From Antedon mediterranea (Eukaryota > Echinodermata > Crinoidea > Comatulida > Antedonidae), in contig NC_092675.1 of assembly GCF_964355755.1 (NCBI RefSeq), forward strand, positions 28,794,912 to 28,858,911: a stretch of DNA of 64,000 nucleotides, written 5' to 3'. Within the stretch, counting starts at the first letter, position 1, and each line of letters opens with the position of its first letter. Shown piece after piece: positions 49,844-62,039 of this stretch. A program made the translations under genes and the position numbers. Below the pieces are notes generated by a model. It worked only from the letters and a program-made list of their open reading frames with translations. It was not told where the DNA came from and searched no databases.

Positions 49844-50296
49844 AGTTCTGTGTACACTATCAAACTAGTTTGACAAAATACACAAACCAAAAGTGGTGTT
49901 ACTGTTAGTAGTCTATAAGTGTTAGTAGTCTATAAGTGCTAGCTTACCTGGATAAACCGACATTGGCCTATTCTCTCCGAGAAGAGAGCTACAATTCGAA
50001 TATATATAAAAAATTTGAAAAAACCCCTGTCATATAATGATACATTCCATGAACCCTGCCCTCAAGTGGAAACATCCCAACATACCACCGTCATCATTTC
50101 TTTTCGAGACATGGTAGAAGTAACATGTCTGAATGAAGAGCTACACTACTTTGTTAAGCACTAGTTTGACAAAAAAGTGTGATACGGTGCCAAAATATGA
50201 TAGTGTGCCCAAATATGGCAGTGATATGATGTCATTATGTCCATACTGCCACATCCCATTTTTTGGTCACATAAAGTTGGATAGTGTGACAGAACT
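49844..50296 (+). mobile_element. MITE copy 13, interrupted by a nested insertion
   Basis: Left terminus AGTTCTGTGTACACTATC at 49844 and right terminus ...GTGTGACAGAACT ending 50296, split by the 281-bp insert at 49879-50159. Both termini carry the same variant AGTTCTG. Confidence 0.88.
49879..50159 (-). mobile_element. Retroposon-like family B, copy b (nested, with target duplication)
   Basis: Inserted into MITE copy 13 between two identical 15-bp copies of ACTAGTTTGACAAAA (49864-49878 and 50160-50174). On the minus strand it contains GATGTTTCCACTTGAGGGCA, GGGTTCATGGA, TTGTAGCTCTCTTCTCGGAG and GGTTTATCCAGGTAAGCTAG. A 17-bp exact tandem duplication (49904-49937) lies near its 3' end. A 15-bp target duplication fits target-primed reverse transcription. 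Confidence 0.82.
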
Positions 50297-51312
50297 TTTA
50301 CACTTAACCATACAGAGAATTTATGGGGATGTGACTTTATGTTTTTTAGCATAATACAAGTTTACTTTACCTACTTAATGCTAGGTATAGCTACTACATT
50401 TTAACGCCCACTTGCACATTATTTTTTGTCTTCTACTAGTAGTAGAATAACATTTTTTTTTAACCAGTGTAAATATTATTATTAAACAGAAGTCTTTGTC
50501 TTAACACAAAAAATGTAAAGACAGCAATTTTACGCTCAGTGTAAAGGTCCGAGCCCTTCCTAACGCAGAATAACAAGTATTGTATCATTACTTGATAGAC
50601 ATGGCCTTTAAGGTGTAATTATCTTGATGGACATGAACCTAAAGTGAACTAAATACATTGTTAATTAATACAGACATTGCTTATTGATGTATTTGACATT
50701 GATTGGCACCAACAATGTATTCATACATTGCATCAGTAAATTTCTAAAATTTGTAATTCTACCTTTTTATATTCAATATTTTTCTTTACCTTTATGTCGT
50801 GTGTAAACACAATGTTAACAAAATTTGAACTTTGACAGGATGAGTTAGTTTATCTTCGCAAATGTTACCTTACGTTGAAATATGCACGTTGAAATATGTC
50901 CGCGCAGAGAATTGGTTGTAAAATTATGTATAGAATTTGTCATTATTATTATAAAATCAGGAATATGGATCATATTATATGTATTTAATATTACTCCACT
51001 TTTGTAATTATTATTTGATTATAAAAAATAGTTTATAGCTAAATATCCTAATCAAACTAATTGATTTCGCAAATTAAATTATTACAAGATGATATGAATA
51101 TTGTTTTAATCATTTTCTTTCACTATTTCCAAAGTATCCGCCCACTCTGTCACAACCCAGACTTCCGCTCACTTATTCTGTTTATGTTCTTGGCTAAACA
51201 GTGTAGGGGTTGTTGAGAGATATATTGTATATGATGACAGATTAATCTATTTAAGAAAATATATAAACATATTTCCAACTCCTACATTTATACATTAATT
51301 ACATCTTTCTAA

Positions 51313-51427
51313 AGCTCTGTCTACACTATCAAAGTTTATGTGACATAAAATGTTATATGCTCATACATGATGATGTCATATAACTACCGTATTTGGGCAT
51401 ATTACTATCATATTTTGGCACAGAGCT
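51313..51427 (-). mobile_element. MITE copy 14 (right part deleted)
   Basis: TAA, AGCTCTGTCTACACTATC at the left; the right side jumps from TTTTGGCA to CAGAGCT, then TAA. Target duplication intact. Confidence 0.85.
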
Positions 51428-51544
51428 TAATACAAATATGGGATTAATGATATATTTTGAAGAAAGGATATTTCATTGTTGGTGACATCATCTATGATTC
51501 GAAATCAATTTGAGGAGATAAAAATGGCTGTGACCCTAAGAAAC

Positions 51545-51729
51545 CAGAGCAGACAACAGTACAGTAGGTTTGCAATGACATGGCAACCAGAAGGAAAAAG
51601 AAAGAGAGGCAGGCGACGTGGGAACGAAGCATTGGCAATAAATGGAGAGATGTTTTGATCTTTTATGTATCTCTCACTGGGCATGAAGAGGATAGGAAAG
51701 ATGGCAAAACCAGAAAACATGGATTTTAA
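51545..51729 (+). pseudogene. LINE ORF2 C-terminal remnant, frameshifted
   Basis: The frame through 51575 reads MTWQPEGKRKRGRRRGN, the basic (W.P.GKRKRGRP) tail typical of LINE endonuclease-reverse transcriptase proteins. From 51643 a different frame continues WRDVLIFYVSLTGHEEDRK and ends in TAA at 51727-51729, matching the usual W+D+DR end of such proteins. At least one frameshift separates the two. No upstream reverse transcriptase motifs are present, so the copy is strongly 5' truncated. Confidence 0.7.
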
Positions 51730-52599
51730 ATTACAACAGCGAATTTAAACACATGAATTACTAATTTAAACGAAAGGTTTCTGTTTTTACTACTATGTTT
51801 TCCCATCTTCCTAAACTATAGTAATTCCCTGTACAATATTTAAATTGTGTTGTACAGTAGCATCCATCCCTAAATAGCATCCTCTGATGAATGTTTTAGT
51901 TGACACCCTTAGATGTTTCATTTTCATAATTACCACAGAAATTAAAATCATTCATAACAGGATGGGAGAAGGTAATCACGATCTTATTATCACAAGAGTA
52001 GGAAATGAAGCATTCTCACAGGACGTGTTAATACTGACAGTTTAAGCCCTAACAGGTTACTTCCACTAATGGGGACCAGAGCATGAGAACGAACACTACC
52101 TGTAAAATGTGCTGAGGAATTCTAAAGGGGGGAAAGGAACAATTTTAAGAGCCAGATATCTCACATAAAAGCTATCATTCTAAGTAATCTATTCAAATCA
52201 GTTACATGATTCGGTAAAAATGTTTCTATTTTGGACCAATTCAATTATGTTTGCATCATTGAATAATATTAATGACAAGTGGATTTTTGGTTGAGTTTCT
52301 GTATCGCAAATGAAGGGCAACACGTCAAACAACATGGGACTCAAAAATGCTCAATCAAAGTTTATCCCTATTGGCACTTTCAAGACCGAGAGAGGTCAAT
52401 GAAAGGTCAATTACTATAGTTGTAATCCTAACAAAATGTCAAGACAATTGTGATAATCCTGTTGGATAAATGTTCAATAACACGGCTACTGTGAATGTTA
52501 GTTGTTACAACTTACAGTATGCTTAATGTATATTTATGCAATACTGTTTTACTTAATATTTTCTACAAGGTGATCTAATATGACAAAAAACAAAAGACT

Positions 52600-53399
52600 A
52601 ATAGACACGTTTCGCGCTGGCGACCAATCAGAAATAGTGGGTATAGATTTGTAAACAAACCGAACACCTCTCGCCTAGTGCGTGTTGAAGCATAGCGAAA
52701 TGGCGACTGCCGAGTGCTTTTGTTGCAAGGTGCATCATAAATGTTGTATATGTTGGATAAATCGTGAATTTAACTACACAAAATCACTGAATAATATTCC
52801 TGTTTTTAATTTTCAAACATTGCTGAGTGGTTTGCGTCGGCTCCGAAGGATAGTGGCGCAAAATCTTGGAAATTTTTCAAGGAAAGGTATGTCCACGATG
52901 TGCTCGTGTCTCTCCGCCCGCCCGGTGGCGTTGCCTGATGCGGTACTTCGTCTACTAGGCCTAGGAGGCTTGGGTGTCTGTTTAAGTGCCGAAGAACATC
53001 ACATAATACATGGAAGATGCAATAGGAGCATGAAGAAGAATGAAAGATAATAATTAATATATTTACGCAACATTTGTAAATAAAATCAACAGTTAACATG
53101 TATTAAATGCACCGTAATATATGTGTCAAACCAAAAATGACAATACATAAATAAAGTCGATGATTCCGAACAAAATGCCCAAATAATTCTACAGTGAATA
53201 TAAAACATAAGTTTAGAAAATAAATAACATCCTTACCATGCCATTCCATCAAAAGGCTAGTTTTGACGATTGCTTTTTAAGATGATCATCTCTCAGTTCT
53301 CCCATGCTTTAACATACCTCTCGCTGTGTTTGTTTACCATTGTATACCCACTAAAAGGTCAAACTGACGGTGACCTCGCCAGCGCGAAACGTGTCTATT
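52600..53399. mobile_element. TIR element with 24-bp perfect termini, 800 bp
   Basis: AATAGACACGTTTCGCGCTG followed by GCGA is matched exactly by its inverse at 53376-53399. Further in, AGTGGGTATA and GTAAACAAAC are also mirrored, so the imperfect inverted region extends to about 100 bp. No clear target duplication. A plus-strand frame (ATG at 52700 to 53050) begins MATAECFCCKVHHKCCICW and is rich in cysteine; a second frame overlaps it. Class unknown. Confidence 0.75.
52700..53050 (+). CDS. Cysteine-rich open frame within the TIR element (uncertain)
   Basis: 117 codons from ATG at 52700. The start MATAECFCCKVHHKCCICW has a CxCC...CCxC spacing that could bind a metal, then NREFNYTKSLNNIPVFNFQT and an Arg/Leu-rich middle. 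AATAAA lies near 53078. An overlapping frame reads SAPKDSGAKSWKFFKERYVH and stops at the TGA near 52937, so real coding may use splicing (a possible AAAG|GTATGT donor near 52886) or be decayed. I recognise no family. It could equally be chance coding in a GC-richer element. Confidence 0.25.
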   Translation: MATAECFCCKVHHKCCICWINREFNYTKSLNNIPVFNFQTLLSGLRRLRRIVAQNLGNFSRKGMSTMCSCLSARPVALPDAVLRLLGLGGLGVCLSAEEHHIIHGRCNRSMKKNER

Positions 53400-53561
53400 G
53401 TACATATAACTTTCTTTCTTTTTTTCTGTTTTATGCATCCAACAGCAAGTAACTCGCCAATTACATGATGGATAGACTATTTTATAATTTATCGTGCTCA
53501 CGTCTATAAGTCTCATTGAGGCTTAGGGAGTGGAGTTAAAAGAGTTGTGAGTTACAACCTT

Positions 53562-53641
53562 GGCACTAGGTCAGGAGTGAACCCCGGCACTAGGTCAGGA
53601 TTGAACCCTGGACCTAGGTCAGGATTGAACCCTGGACCTAA
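53562..53641. repeat. 24-bp tandem repeat
   Basis: GGCACTAGGTCAGGAGTGAA-type units start at 53562, 53586, 53610 and (partial) 53634, an exact 24-bp period. Confidence 0.92.
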
Positions 53642-53821
53642 GGATAGGAAGGCAAGCTACAGCTCCACTACCACCAAGCTACTGCTACTGTGTGTATATT
53701 CAATGTCTATTCAATCTATAGTCAGGCAATTTAAACCGAATGTTTTTGGTGTGAACTTTTTATCAAACCTATTCCATAATTCTAAATCTAAAACTAACTA
53801 AGATCTAGTCATCAGGTGCTA

Positions 53822-53984
53822 CTGGACATTCCGAGAAGCAAACATAGTTGGGGAGATCGGACTTTCAGTGTTGCTGGACCTAGGCTCTGGAACCACCTAC
53901 CATTGAACATTAAACACACATCATTATTAAGCGCCATGAGCAATGAATGTTGGAATGGCGCTATATAAATCGAACGATTGATTG
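53822..53984 (+). pseudogene. 5'-truncated LINE: ORF2 C-terminus and 3' end
   Basis: The plus-strand frame reads LDIPRSKHSWGDRTFSVAGP then RLWNHLPLNIKHTSLLS, the (GDR.F...AP.LWN.LP..I) block found at the C-terminus of CR1/L2-like LINE ORF2 proteins. It ends at TAA (53966-53968) inside GGCGCTATATAAAT and is followed by an ATTG repeat, the usual 3' microsatellite of such elements. Confidence 0.82.
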
Positions 53985-54514
53985 ATTGATTGAAACATAG
54001 TTTGTTTTTACACAAACTTTATATAATGTGAAAATAACATGGCCAAAGGTGCACAAGGATTATGTTCAAGTCCAGCAGAATGTTATGTCAAGAACTATTT
54101 AGCTTTACTGGCTTACTCATAATACTAAGCATAAGCTACAGGATTTGACTTTAAAACACCCGATATTTTGAAAAGGATAAGCAGAGTAGATCTCTATTCA
54201 TTAAGGGTTTTATGTCTTCATACAATAATACACGAACGGTGAATTATAAAAAAAACACATCAAGTTCACTGTTGTAAACTCTATTTAACCTTATTGTTCA
54301 AACTTAAATTAAAAACTATAACATTATCAAGTATATAGTAGCTATTAAAACAGTACAAAACAATTTCAACTGCACATGTAAATATTACAATTTAAGTACA
54401 GTACAATGAAGTCAATGTTCAAGCCGATAAAGTACTGGAGTAGCAATGTGTTTGATACACTTTTTGTAATGGAAACCAATAAAACTGTTTAAAGTTTGAA
54501 AGTAAACAACCAAA

Positions 54515-54632
54515 TTATCATGGGCAATGCCACTGTCCTAGAGGGGAGTTCAGGAAGAAATGTTTACTTTTCGGTTATGTTCTTCTCTTGAAGGGGAAAA
54601 GGCCTATGTCGGTTTATCCAGGTAAGCTAATA
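54515..54632 (+). mobile_element. Retroposon-like family B, copy d
   Basis: AATTATCATGG..GATGCCACTGTC.TAGAGGGG then TTCTCTTGAAGGGGAAAAGG and GTCGGTTTATCCAGGTAAGC. Confidence 0.7.
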
Positions 54633-56329
54633 ATGTAATATACAGTACTAGTCTATTCATTTATTTCATCTATACTCTTAGGTAAAACAAAAGAAAAGTA
54701 GAGAATGCTCTACTGTCCTAACACTATACTAAATGGCAGTTTATCCAAAGGTGTTTCGGTTTCACTACCAAACAAAATGCTTTGTAGTGTATTGTTCAAG
54801 TAATTTAAAATGACTGAAGGAGCAAAAAGAAAATAGAAATGTATAGAATTACTGTACTTGAGTTTAAAGAAGCTAGGCCTAGCCAGCTGGGTCTCTCCCT
54901 ACTTAAACTAAGCCCCTTTTTCCCTAAGGAACTACACCATTCTCATGGGTATAAAGCCCTAGTCCACAAGATATTTATCTCTTTGTATACTGTATTTTCA
55001 CGGGTTACTTTGATGTGGTATTATATCTCTGATTTGGCCTGAAGGAGTAACTTGAAGGTACACTATATAAAGATAAAGTTATGGAGTGAACACTACATTA
55101 AACAAATTCTGAAATATTATCAAAACAGAAAATAATTTCAAAGAAGTATAGTATAATACATAAAAGTATAAAGAAAGTCTTAATTGATTAAACAGAAGGG
55201 AAGAAGACTTTTTTGGGAATACAGATTACAAAAGTTGGTTCCACTGCCAGTTACATTATCAATACTGTATAGGTTTCTCAAATGATTTCTCAAAAAACAT
55301 ATCTTTAAGTTTAACAATCATCAATTTTATGAATTTAAATGACTAATATAATAATATTTAAGTTATTCTGTAATTTCATGCTTCAGATGAGAAGAGGAAT
55401 AAAGTACAATTTTTAAAAGCTCCATTACTGCATGCACTGAACTTGTTATTTTTTCGTAGTTTGTCGTTTATTGAATGAAATTTATAATCAAGTCTTAAAT
55501 TGAAGAGAATATACAATTTAACTAATGTACAGTATTAAATTATTACTTTTAGTATCGTCATAAAATAAAATGGCTCATACAAGCTGCAAGATTAAATCTG
55601 CACATCATTAATAGTATGAATGGTTCTAACAATAACATGATACTGTAATATAAATCACAAAAAGTCCATTTATGTTGAAATATGATAGCTAGGTGATTAA
55701 TCCATGTCTTATGACTTTCAATGATTAATGATAAAATCAAAAGTATAATAATAATAATAAATAATATGACCTTGATGAGTGTAAACAGGAGAAACTGAAC
55801 AGCAAATCTGAATATATTTCTGATGCATTGGTGACAAATTAACCTTTATTCAGTGACTGTAGAGTTATCAAAATGGTGAACAGTGCATGAAGAACTGTAG
55901 GCTAGGCTTGTGTGATTATCAAAGGGGCTTTAAAGACCAAGGGGCACCTGACCATTAAGGCTTAAACTCAATGAAAGGATTTGTCTGTCAGAAGGGAGCT
56001 AGCCTAAGTGCAAAGACAATGATATTGAGGAGTTGGTGCCAATGGGTTACCAGTCAATACAGTATGGATTCATCAGGATTAAGCCACCTGAATATATACC
56101 AAACAAATGAACGCTAAATACCATAGAAAGGATGACCAATTAAACTTGCAAATTCCAATATTCTAGTAGTATAGTCTACCTATTATTTACATAACAAAAT
56201 AAAAAGCTATCTGTTTGATTAATTTTAGGTGCATCACAAGCGCAATGATATCAACATGTAACCTTAAGTGCCGTTTAGTCTCCTACTGTTCTAATCTCAT
56301 CACAAATCCTCATCCAGGTTTTTTTTTCT

Positions 56330-56740
56330 CACAGACACGTTCATTTAATTCAACGCTTACATGGAACTATAATCATGTTCAATACAATCACATACTGTAC
56401 ACAATGCTACACAATGTCTTATATTCTTATAAGCTGGGTGAAATTAAAATAAAACAACTTGGAAATGTATAACCACACCCTGTACATTACAACCAATATG
56501 TTCACTTACTGTAATTTAACGGTACACAATGTCTTAATATTCTTTTAAAACTTTAATTACATAAATTTAATTAGGCTAGGTGAAATGACCTTGGAAATGT
56601 GTGACCAAACCCTGTTCCATACAACCACAGACATTTTCGCTTAATTCAACGCTACACAATGTTTTAAAATCTTTTTAAACTTAAAATGGTGAAATGAAAT
56701 AAAACTAGAACACCTTGTGACCACACCGTGTCCTATACAA
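56330..56740. repeat. Degenerate tandem repeat, about 115-130 bp unit
   Basis: TACACAATGTCTTA starts at 56408, 56523 and 56653; each unit also has GGTGAAAT.A, CTTGGAAATGT..GACCA and CACCCTGT.C.ATACAA. Three decayed copies. Confidence 0.8.
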
Positions 56741-57435
56741 TCAACAATAAAGACATTAGACAACAATTCATGATATTAAATTACTAAACAAACAACATTA
56801 ACACATCGATTATAAATTATAACAAAGTGAACATCAGACCCAGTATCACAACAACACCTGTTCCAATGTTAAACATACAAATATAAAAAACTCGTTAAAA
56901 TGTACAATTGTTTGTGAACCCACTCCACATCAAGGCTAGGTCTCTGAACAGTGCTTCAAAACACCCAACCAGACCACTATTCCACCTCTTTGTTTAAACC
57001 CCAATACACAATAGAACATCCTTGATTGGTTATTTATCAATTAATATGAACTACAAAAATCCCACAACCAATAGTATAGTAATTACGTATATGTTTGACC
57101 TTCCTACCTGAATACTGCTAATGTCACATCTAATCAAAACTTCTGAATTTGCAATGAAGACAGAATTAAAAACCAATGTAATAGGATGGGCAAGTAATCA
57201 AGTAAGTTGTTAGATTTAATCTACAGTATGCCCTTGCATAGATCCTCAACAACTTCCTATCAATCCCAACAAGTTTTGATGATTATTTATAATGAATTAA
57301 GCCACAAATAGAAATAGCTTCTTTTACTGGCTTCTGCTTGGTGAGGTACAGTACCTGTACCGTGCAGGACTACCTGGGATAAAGTTTACTTTGAAGCCTT
57401 TCATTTTCACATTATCCACCCTAACATTGCACAAA

Positions 57436-57553
57436 CCAGAAAATTATCATGGATGATACCACTATCTTGGAGGGATGTTTAAAGTTGTTGGGTTAAGCTT
57501 TCCCCTCAGAAGGGAAAAGGGCATATGGCGGTTTATCCAAGTAATTTAGGTAC
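57436..57553 (+). mobile_element. Retroposon-like family B, copy e
   Basis: AAATTATCATGGATGATACC, ACTATCTTGGAGGGATGTTT, CCTCAGAAGGGAAAAGGGCA and GGCGGTTTATCCAAGTAATT. Closest to copy d in its 5' part. Confidence 0.7.
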
Positions 57554-58186
57554 TTGGTTAGTAGACTGCTTAAAGCAAATTGCTATAGTATGGTAGTAGT
57601 ATTGTTTTTGTGTCACTCTCCTATTTATTTATTATCCACCCTTACAATATAGCATCCAATCTTAATGTACCAAGACCTCCAGTAATTAAATCAACCCGAT
57701 TTTCACCAGCTACAATGGATATTGTAAATAAAGATGAATGTAAATTGAAACCAGTGAACAAACACATTAAAAACCCAATTGAGTCAATATTGGAAGCGAG
57801 TTAGCAAATTAAGAGAGCATTGAGAGACATGTTTGTTTGCCAACATTTTCAACAGTGTGTATATTGCGTCGTCGTTTCTAGGGAATTGAAACTCCTCTAA
57901 TAACTCTTCTGATTTCATTCTATTTTAAACAAACAACTAATTTATTAGCTTTCGATTGTTAATAATATTATTCTATTCCAGAAATACAGTAAAAGTGCAT
58001 TACATGAATTCCAAGTACTGTTGCATCATAAATGAATGAGTTGAAAGAACCATTATAACCATATGGTTTGATATTTGTCATCTAAATTTAATGTTCTATA
58101 ATTATTCATATTTCAATTTTCAACCATCAGCAGATCTACTGTACTCCATAAGCATATCCAGTAAAAATGTTTTTGTCAGTTTTTAA

Positions 58187-58367
58187 AGCCTTGTCTACTT
58201 TATGTGACATGGTGTGTCCATATATGGTAGTAATATGGTAGTGATATGGTCAAATAGGGTAGTGATGTGTCAAATATGGTAGTGATATGACATGATCTTC
58301 ATGTCCATATCTAGGCACATCACATTTTTTGACACATACAGTAAAGTTTGATAGTGTAGACAAGGCT
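58187..58367 (+). mobile_element. MITE copy 15
   Basis: Termini AGCCTTGTCTAC and GTAGACAAGGCT carry the same two-base variant at both ends. Several internal GGTAGTGATATG units. Flanks TAA and TTA. Confidence 0.88.
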
Positions 58368-59521
58368 TTACATTCTCAAAAGTAAAGTTGGCCACAAAAA
58401 CAAATAACTGTAATAAAGTGAAGAAATTATATAAATAAACCATTATTATTAAAAACATAATAAATCTATAATAATCAATAATAAATAGAATGTGAATAAT
58501 CAGTCATTAATTATCAGTAATTAATTATAGTAACGTCTACTGCCTAGAATATTTCAATTCCAATCTCAAACTTTTTAGTATTATGCGTTTCAATGTACAT
58601 GTGAAATTTCTAACTATTTTTATGATTTTTAATTGTCTTGTTTTAAGGGGCCATTAATAAAGCCATCTGGTTGGTGTATAATCTATAGCATATTATAGAG
58701 TATACTACATATGTTTGCTACTAATCCATGGTATCTTAATTAATATTATGGATAGAACTAAGCAAATTCAATATTTATAATCAAAACTGTTTATACAATA
58801 GAAAGAAAATGATCTGTATGAAAATTAAATCAACATTAGAATCAGCAATTGACTGTGTAACAAATATATTTCTGAATATAGAAATAGTTACCAACACAAA
58901 ATCATGCTGTGTTTTAACAATAAATATATTTCAAGAATTATTGTTTTGAACAACGGAAGGCATACAGCTGCTGTACAGAAGTAGGCCTACAGTACAGTAG
59001 CATAATGGCAACAATATCATCAGTATTTAACATCCATTAAGACAAGTTTGAGAAAAACAAAAGAAACATTTCAATTTAAAACAATTAATTTGCCGCCAGG
59101 AAAGATTATATTGTAAGTTCCTCCTACCGTTTAAATTTGTATATCTGCAGTTTCTATAGTTTTGTACTTTAACAAAAAAGTTAAAATAAACTAATAAAAT
59201 TCTATTCAATCCTGTTGTTAATGATACTAAAGTTTATACACTAACTGATGACACATAAATGATTTGCCATAAAATGCACGTACATCAGATAATAATAACT
59301 ACTAACCTAATGTAAACAATAATATAATGATAAATAAAGTTAAATGATGAGAACAAAATGTACAGTAGAGGTGAAATGAAGGTCAAATTAAAGCATCAAT
59401 CACAAATATTAATAACAATCAACTCCAACACTAAGCCACGCCCACACAAACAATACCTGTCAATCAATTATCTGACAGGAGCATTTTTTTTATAAATTTT
59501 TATTATTCGAGTTGTACTGTA

Positions 59522-59588
59522 GCTCTTTCTCGGAGAGAATAGGCCAATGTCGGTTTATCCAGGTAAGCTAGGCTAGGCAAAATAGATG
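59522..59588 (+). mobile_element. Retroposon-like family B, copy f (3' part)
   Basis: TGTAGCTCTTTCTCGGAGAG, AATAGGCCAATGTCGGTTTA and TCCAGGTAAGCTAGGCTAGG, then CAAAATAG. Confidence 0.75.
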
Positions 59589-59959
59589 TACAGCACACAT
59601 TAAAATTAATTAAATTATGATGCAATTAATCATTATGATTCTGTTGAAAAATGTAATAATAATTCCTGTAATCAGTTTATTATTAAATAATTCTTTAGAT
59701 CAAGATATATTATACCTATGTAAAAATTAATTATCAGTATTATACTTAAATATTAAATAATGTTAATGTTTACAATACACTCATACTGTAGTATCTGTCT
59801 GTTGTCATGTGACGTAAACATCAGGCTTAACGACACAACAAATATTCTAAATTAACAAAATGACCAGGTTAGTCTGCCTGACTTTGCCCTTTAAAATCTC
59901 TGAGTGAATCTCTCTACATCTCTAATTGAAAAAAATCAGATTGAATAATTATGAATTTA

Positions 59960-61981
59960 CAGTACCGGACAGAATTATTGCAGATTTTGAACGCATTCAA
60001 CGCATTGTTAAAGTGTTGACAACGCGTTGAAACTGCGTTGTCCGTTGGCGTTGAAAGTGTTGAGTTCGTTGAACTGTTTATTCAACCAACACAATGTGTT
60101 GCGTTGAGTTTGCGTTGAAATAACGAACAATCGGATTCGTATGGTATTTACAGATTGCCAGTGTGTATTAGTAGTAGTAGTAATAGTATAAAATACAGTA
60201 TTACAAATATTTAAGAAAACAAACATAATGTGTATTTTTCCGCGGAAACCTAGCTTAATATATTACACTAGGCTGGGCCTACTACTAACGAGTAGGCCCC
60301 GTGTGTATATGAGCCGCGTCTGCCATCGCAGTTAAAAGTAGTGGTCATGTCCTCAATTAATGTGTGCCTATATTAACTGGAGTATTAAATACCAAAGTTA
60401 AGGCGGCGGTGAATCTTGGAGGCTAGGTCACATCGTAATTAATTATTTCCAAACTAAAAACTTCGCAGTACTGTACTACATTTTTCTCGATTATTTATAA
60501 AAACAACGTAGCCTACACCCGCCGCCATGGATCGAAGGCAACAATACACCACCAACATAACGATCCAGCATGGTCGTCGTCTTTTTCACGCATGCTTTTC
60601 GTGACGTGAGGGACGAACTGATCGAAAGGTGAAGAGTTCATTCATTATGAAATAACGCGTAATTAAAAGGGAAAAAATCGTTTAGTTTTATTATTATCCA
60701 TAAATATATCATTATCATGTATTATATTATAAATTAATTATTGTGATGCCTAACGTAACCCATGCAGAGAAAAGCGTTAAATATAATAACCAAGAAATAG
60801 GAATGACCAATTTGATGACAATAGGCAATGTTAGGCGTTTTCTTTAAAATCAAAACCTGTGCCATACCATATTATTCACGCCAAGGTGTAACCCACAAAT
60901 ATTTGAATAACCAAACAATTCAGAATAAAGAACCACTTTATTCTGATGCAAGACAATATATTATTACAGGCGAGGTTTAGGCGTTTTCTCTTTAACATAC
61001 TATTGTTTTGTTTCTTAATATAATTATATTGGCCTCCTCCTGAAACTGTATGAATGGGATGGGAGTTGCGAGAATATGCGAGCGAACAGCCAACATTTTA
61101 AAACGTTTTCAACGCGTTCAACGCTATGGGATTCAATTGTTTAACGTCGTCAATGAACGGTCAACGGGTTCAACACATTCAACACGCTCTATTGTTAACG
61201 TATTCAAAACGCTTTTTGTACTTAAAAATGTAATGTTGTTCGATTTATAAAGATTTAAATTGGTTCATGGGTGTCGGACACGTCAAATTTTTTAGTTCTT
61301 TCAAATTACATTACAACAAACAATGGGACAATTATAAAATAAAAACCAAAATAGAGAAACAATATTTTAACTTTATCTCTTGAATCTCGAACAGCTAAAA
61401 AATGTAGGCCTAAATAAAATTAATTACTTCGTCGTCATTAACGATCGTTAAATACGTCATAACACACGTGGTGTTTTTCTTGAGGAAACCAGGGTGGCGG
61501 CCTCGTGTGTTGATGTCAGTAATTTCCACGTTGTTTGATTTTACGACGTGAGATCGTGTTTTCCCCCGGAAGGCCTACAGTACAGTGTTAACTGTTAGAC
61601 TTGGCATCGACCTTATTATTCGATGTTTTCCTTCACTAAACACTGGGAAATATCACTGTGTGTTTTATTTGGTAACTGTCCGTTCAATACTTAAAAATAT
61701 ATCTAAGCTTCATATATATTTTATTTATATTAAAATATCTGGTAGTGACTGCCGATAGGTATTTTGCCTGTTGTTGTTACTGATCGTTCAGGCGTGCAAT
61801 CGGCCAGTCTAGTGCTGCAGCAGCTAGCGTTGAAATAACTAATTGTTTACTTGACATGCTGATAATGACTTTCGTTGAATAAACAACTAAACGTTGAAAG
61901 CCGTTCAACGCAACGCAAACACAACGCAACGACAACGTGTTGAATGCGTTGGGATTTTTGCAATAATTCTGTCCTGTACTG
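59960..61981. mobile_element. 2.0-kb TIR element, TA target, with GTTGAACGC repeats
   Basis: Left end CAGTACCGGACAGAATTATT is matched by the inverse right end with one difference (CAGTACAGGAC...); TA on both sides. Beside each end lies an irregular array of GTTGAACGC/GCGTTGAA words (60000-60120, 61890-61955), and a third cluster lies inside at 61090-61215. The interior is partly CpG-rich (60240-60640). No transposase frame. Tc1/mariner-like by target and ends. Confidence 0.85.
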
Positions 61982-62039
61982 TATGCATCATGGCTTCTGT
62001 AACGAGAGACATATCCCTGTGTAATTATACCAAATGTAA

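Noticed and set aside
57610-57804. Plus-strand frame ending NPIESILEAS
   Set aside because: Composition looks mildly coding but no family, repeat context nearby and no supporting signals.
60528-60610. GCCGCCATGG start-like context in a CpG-rich patch
   Set aside because: Frame stops after about 26 codons and lies inside the TA-flanked TIR element.
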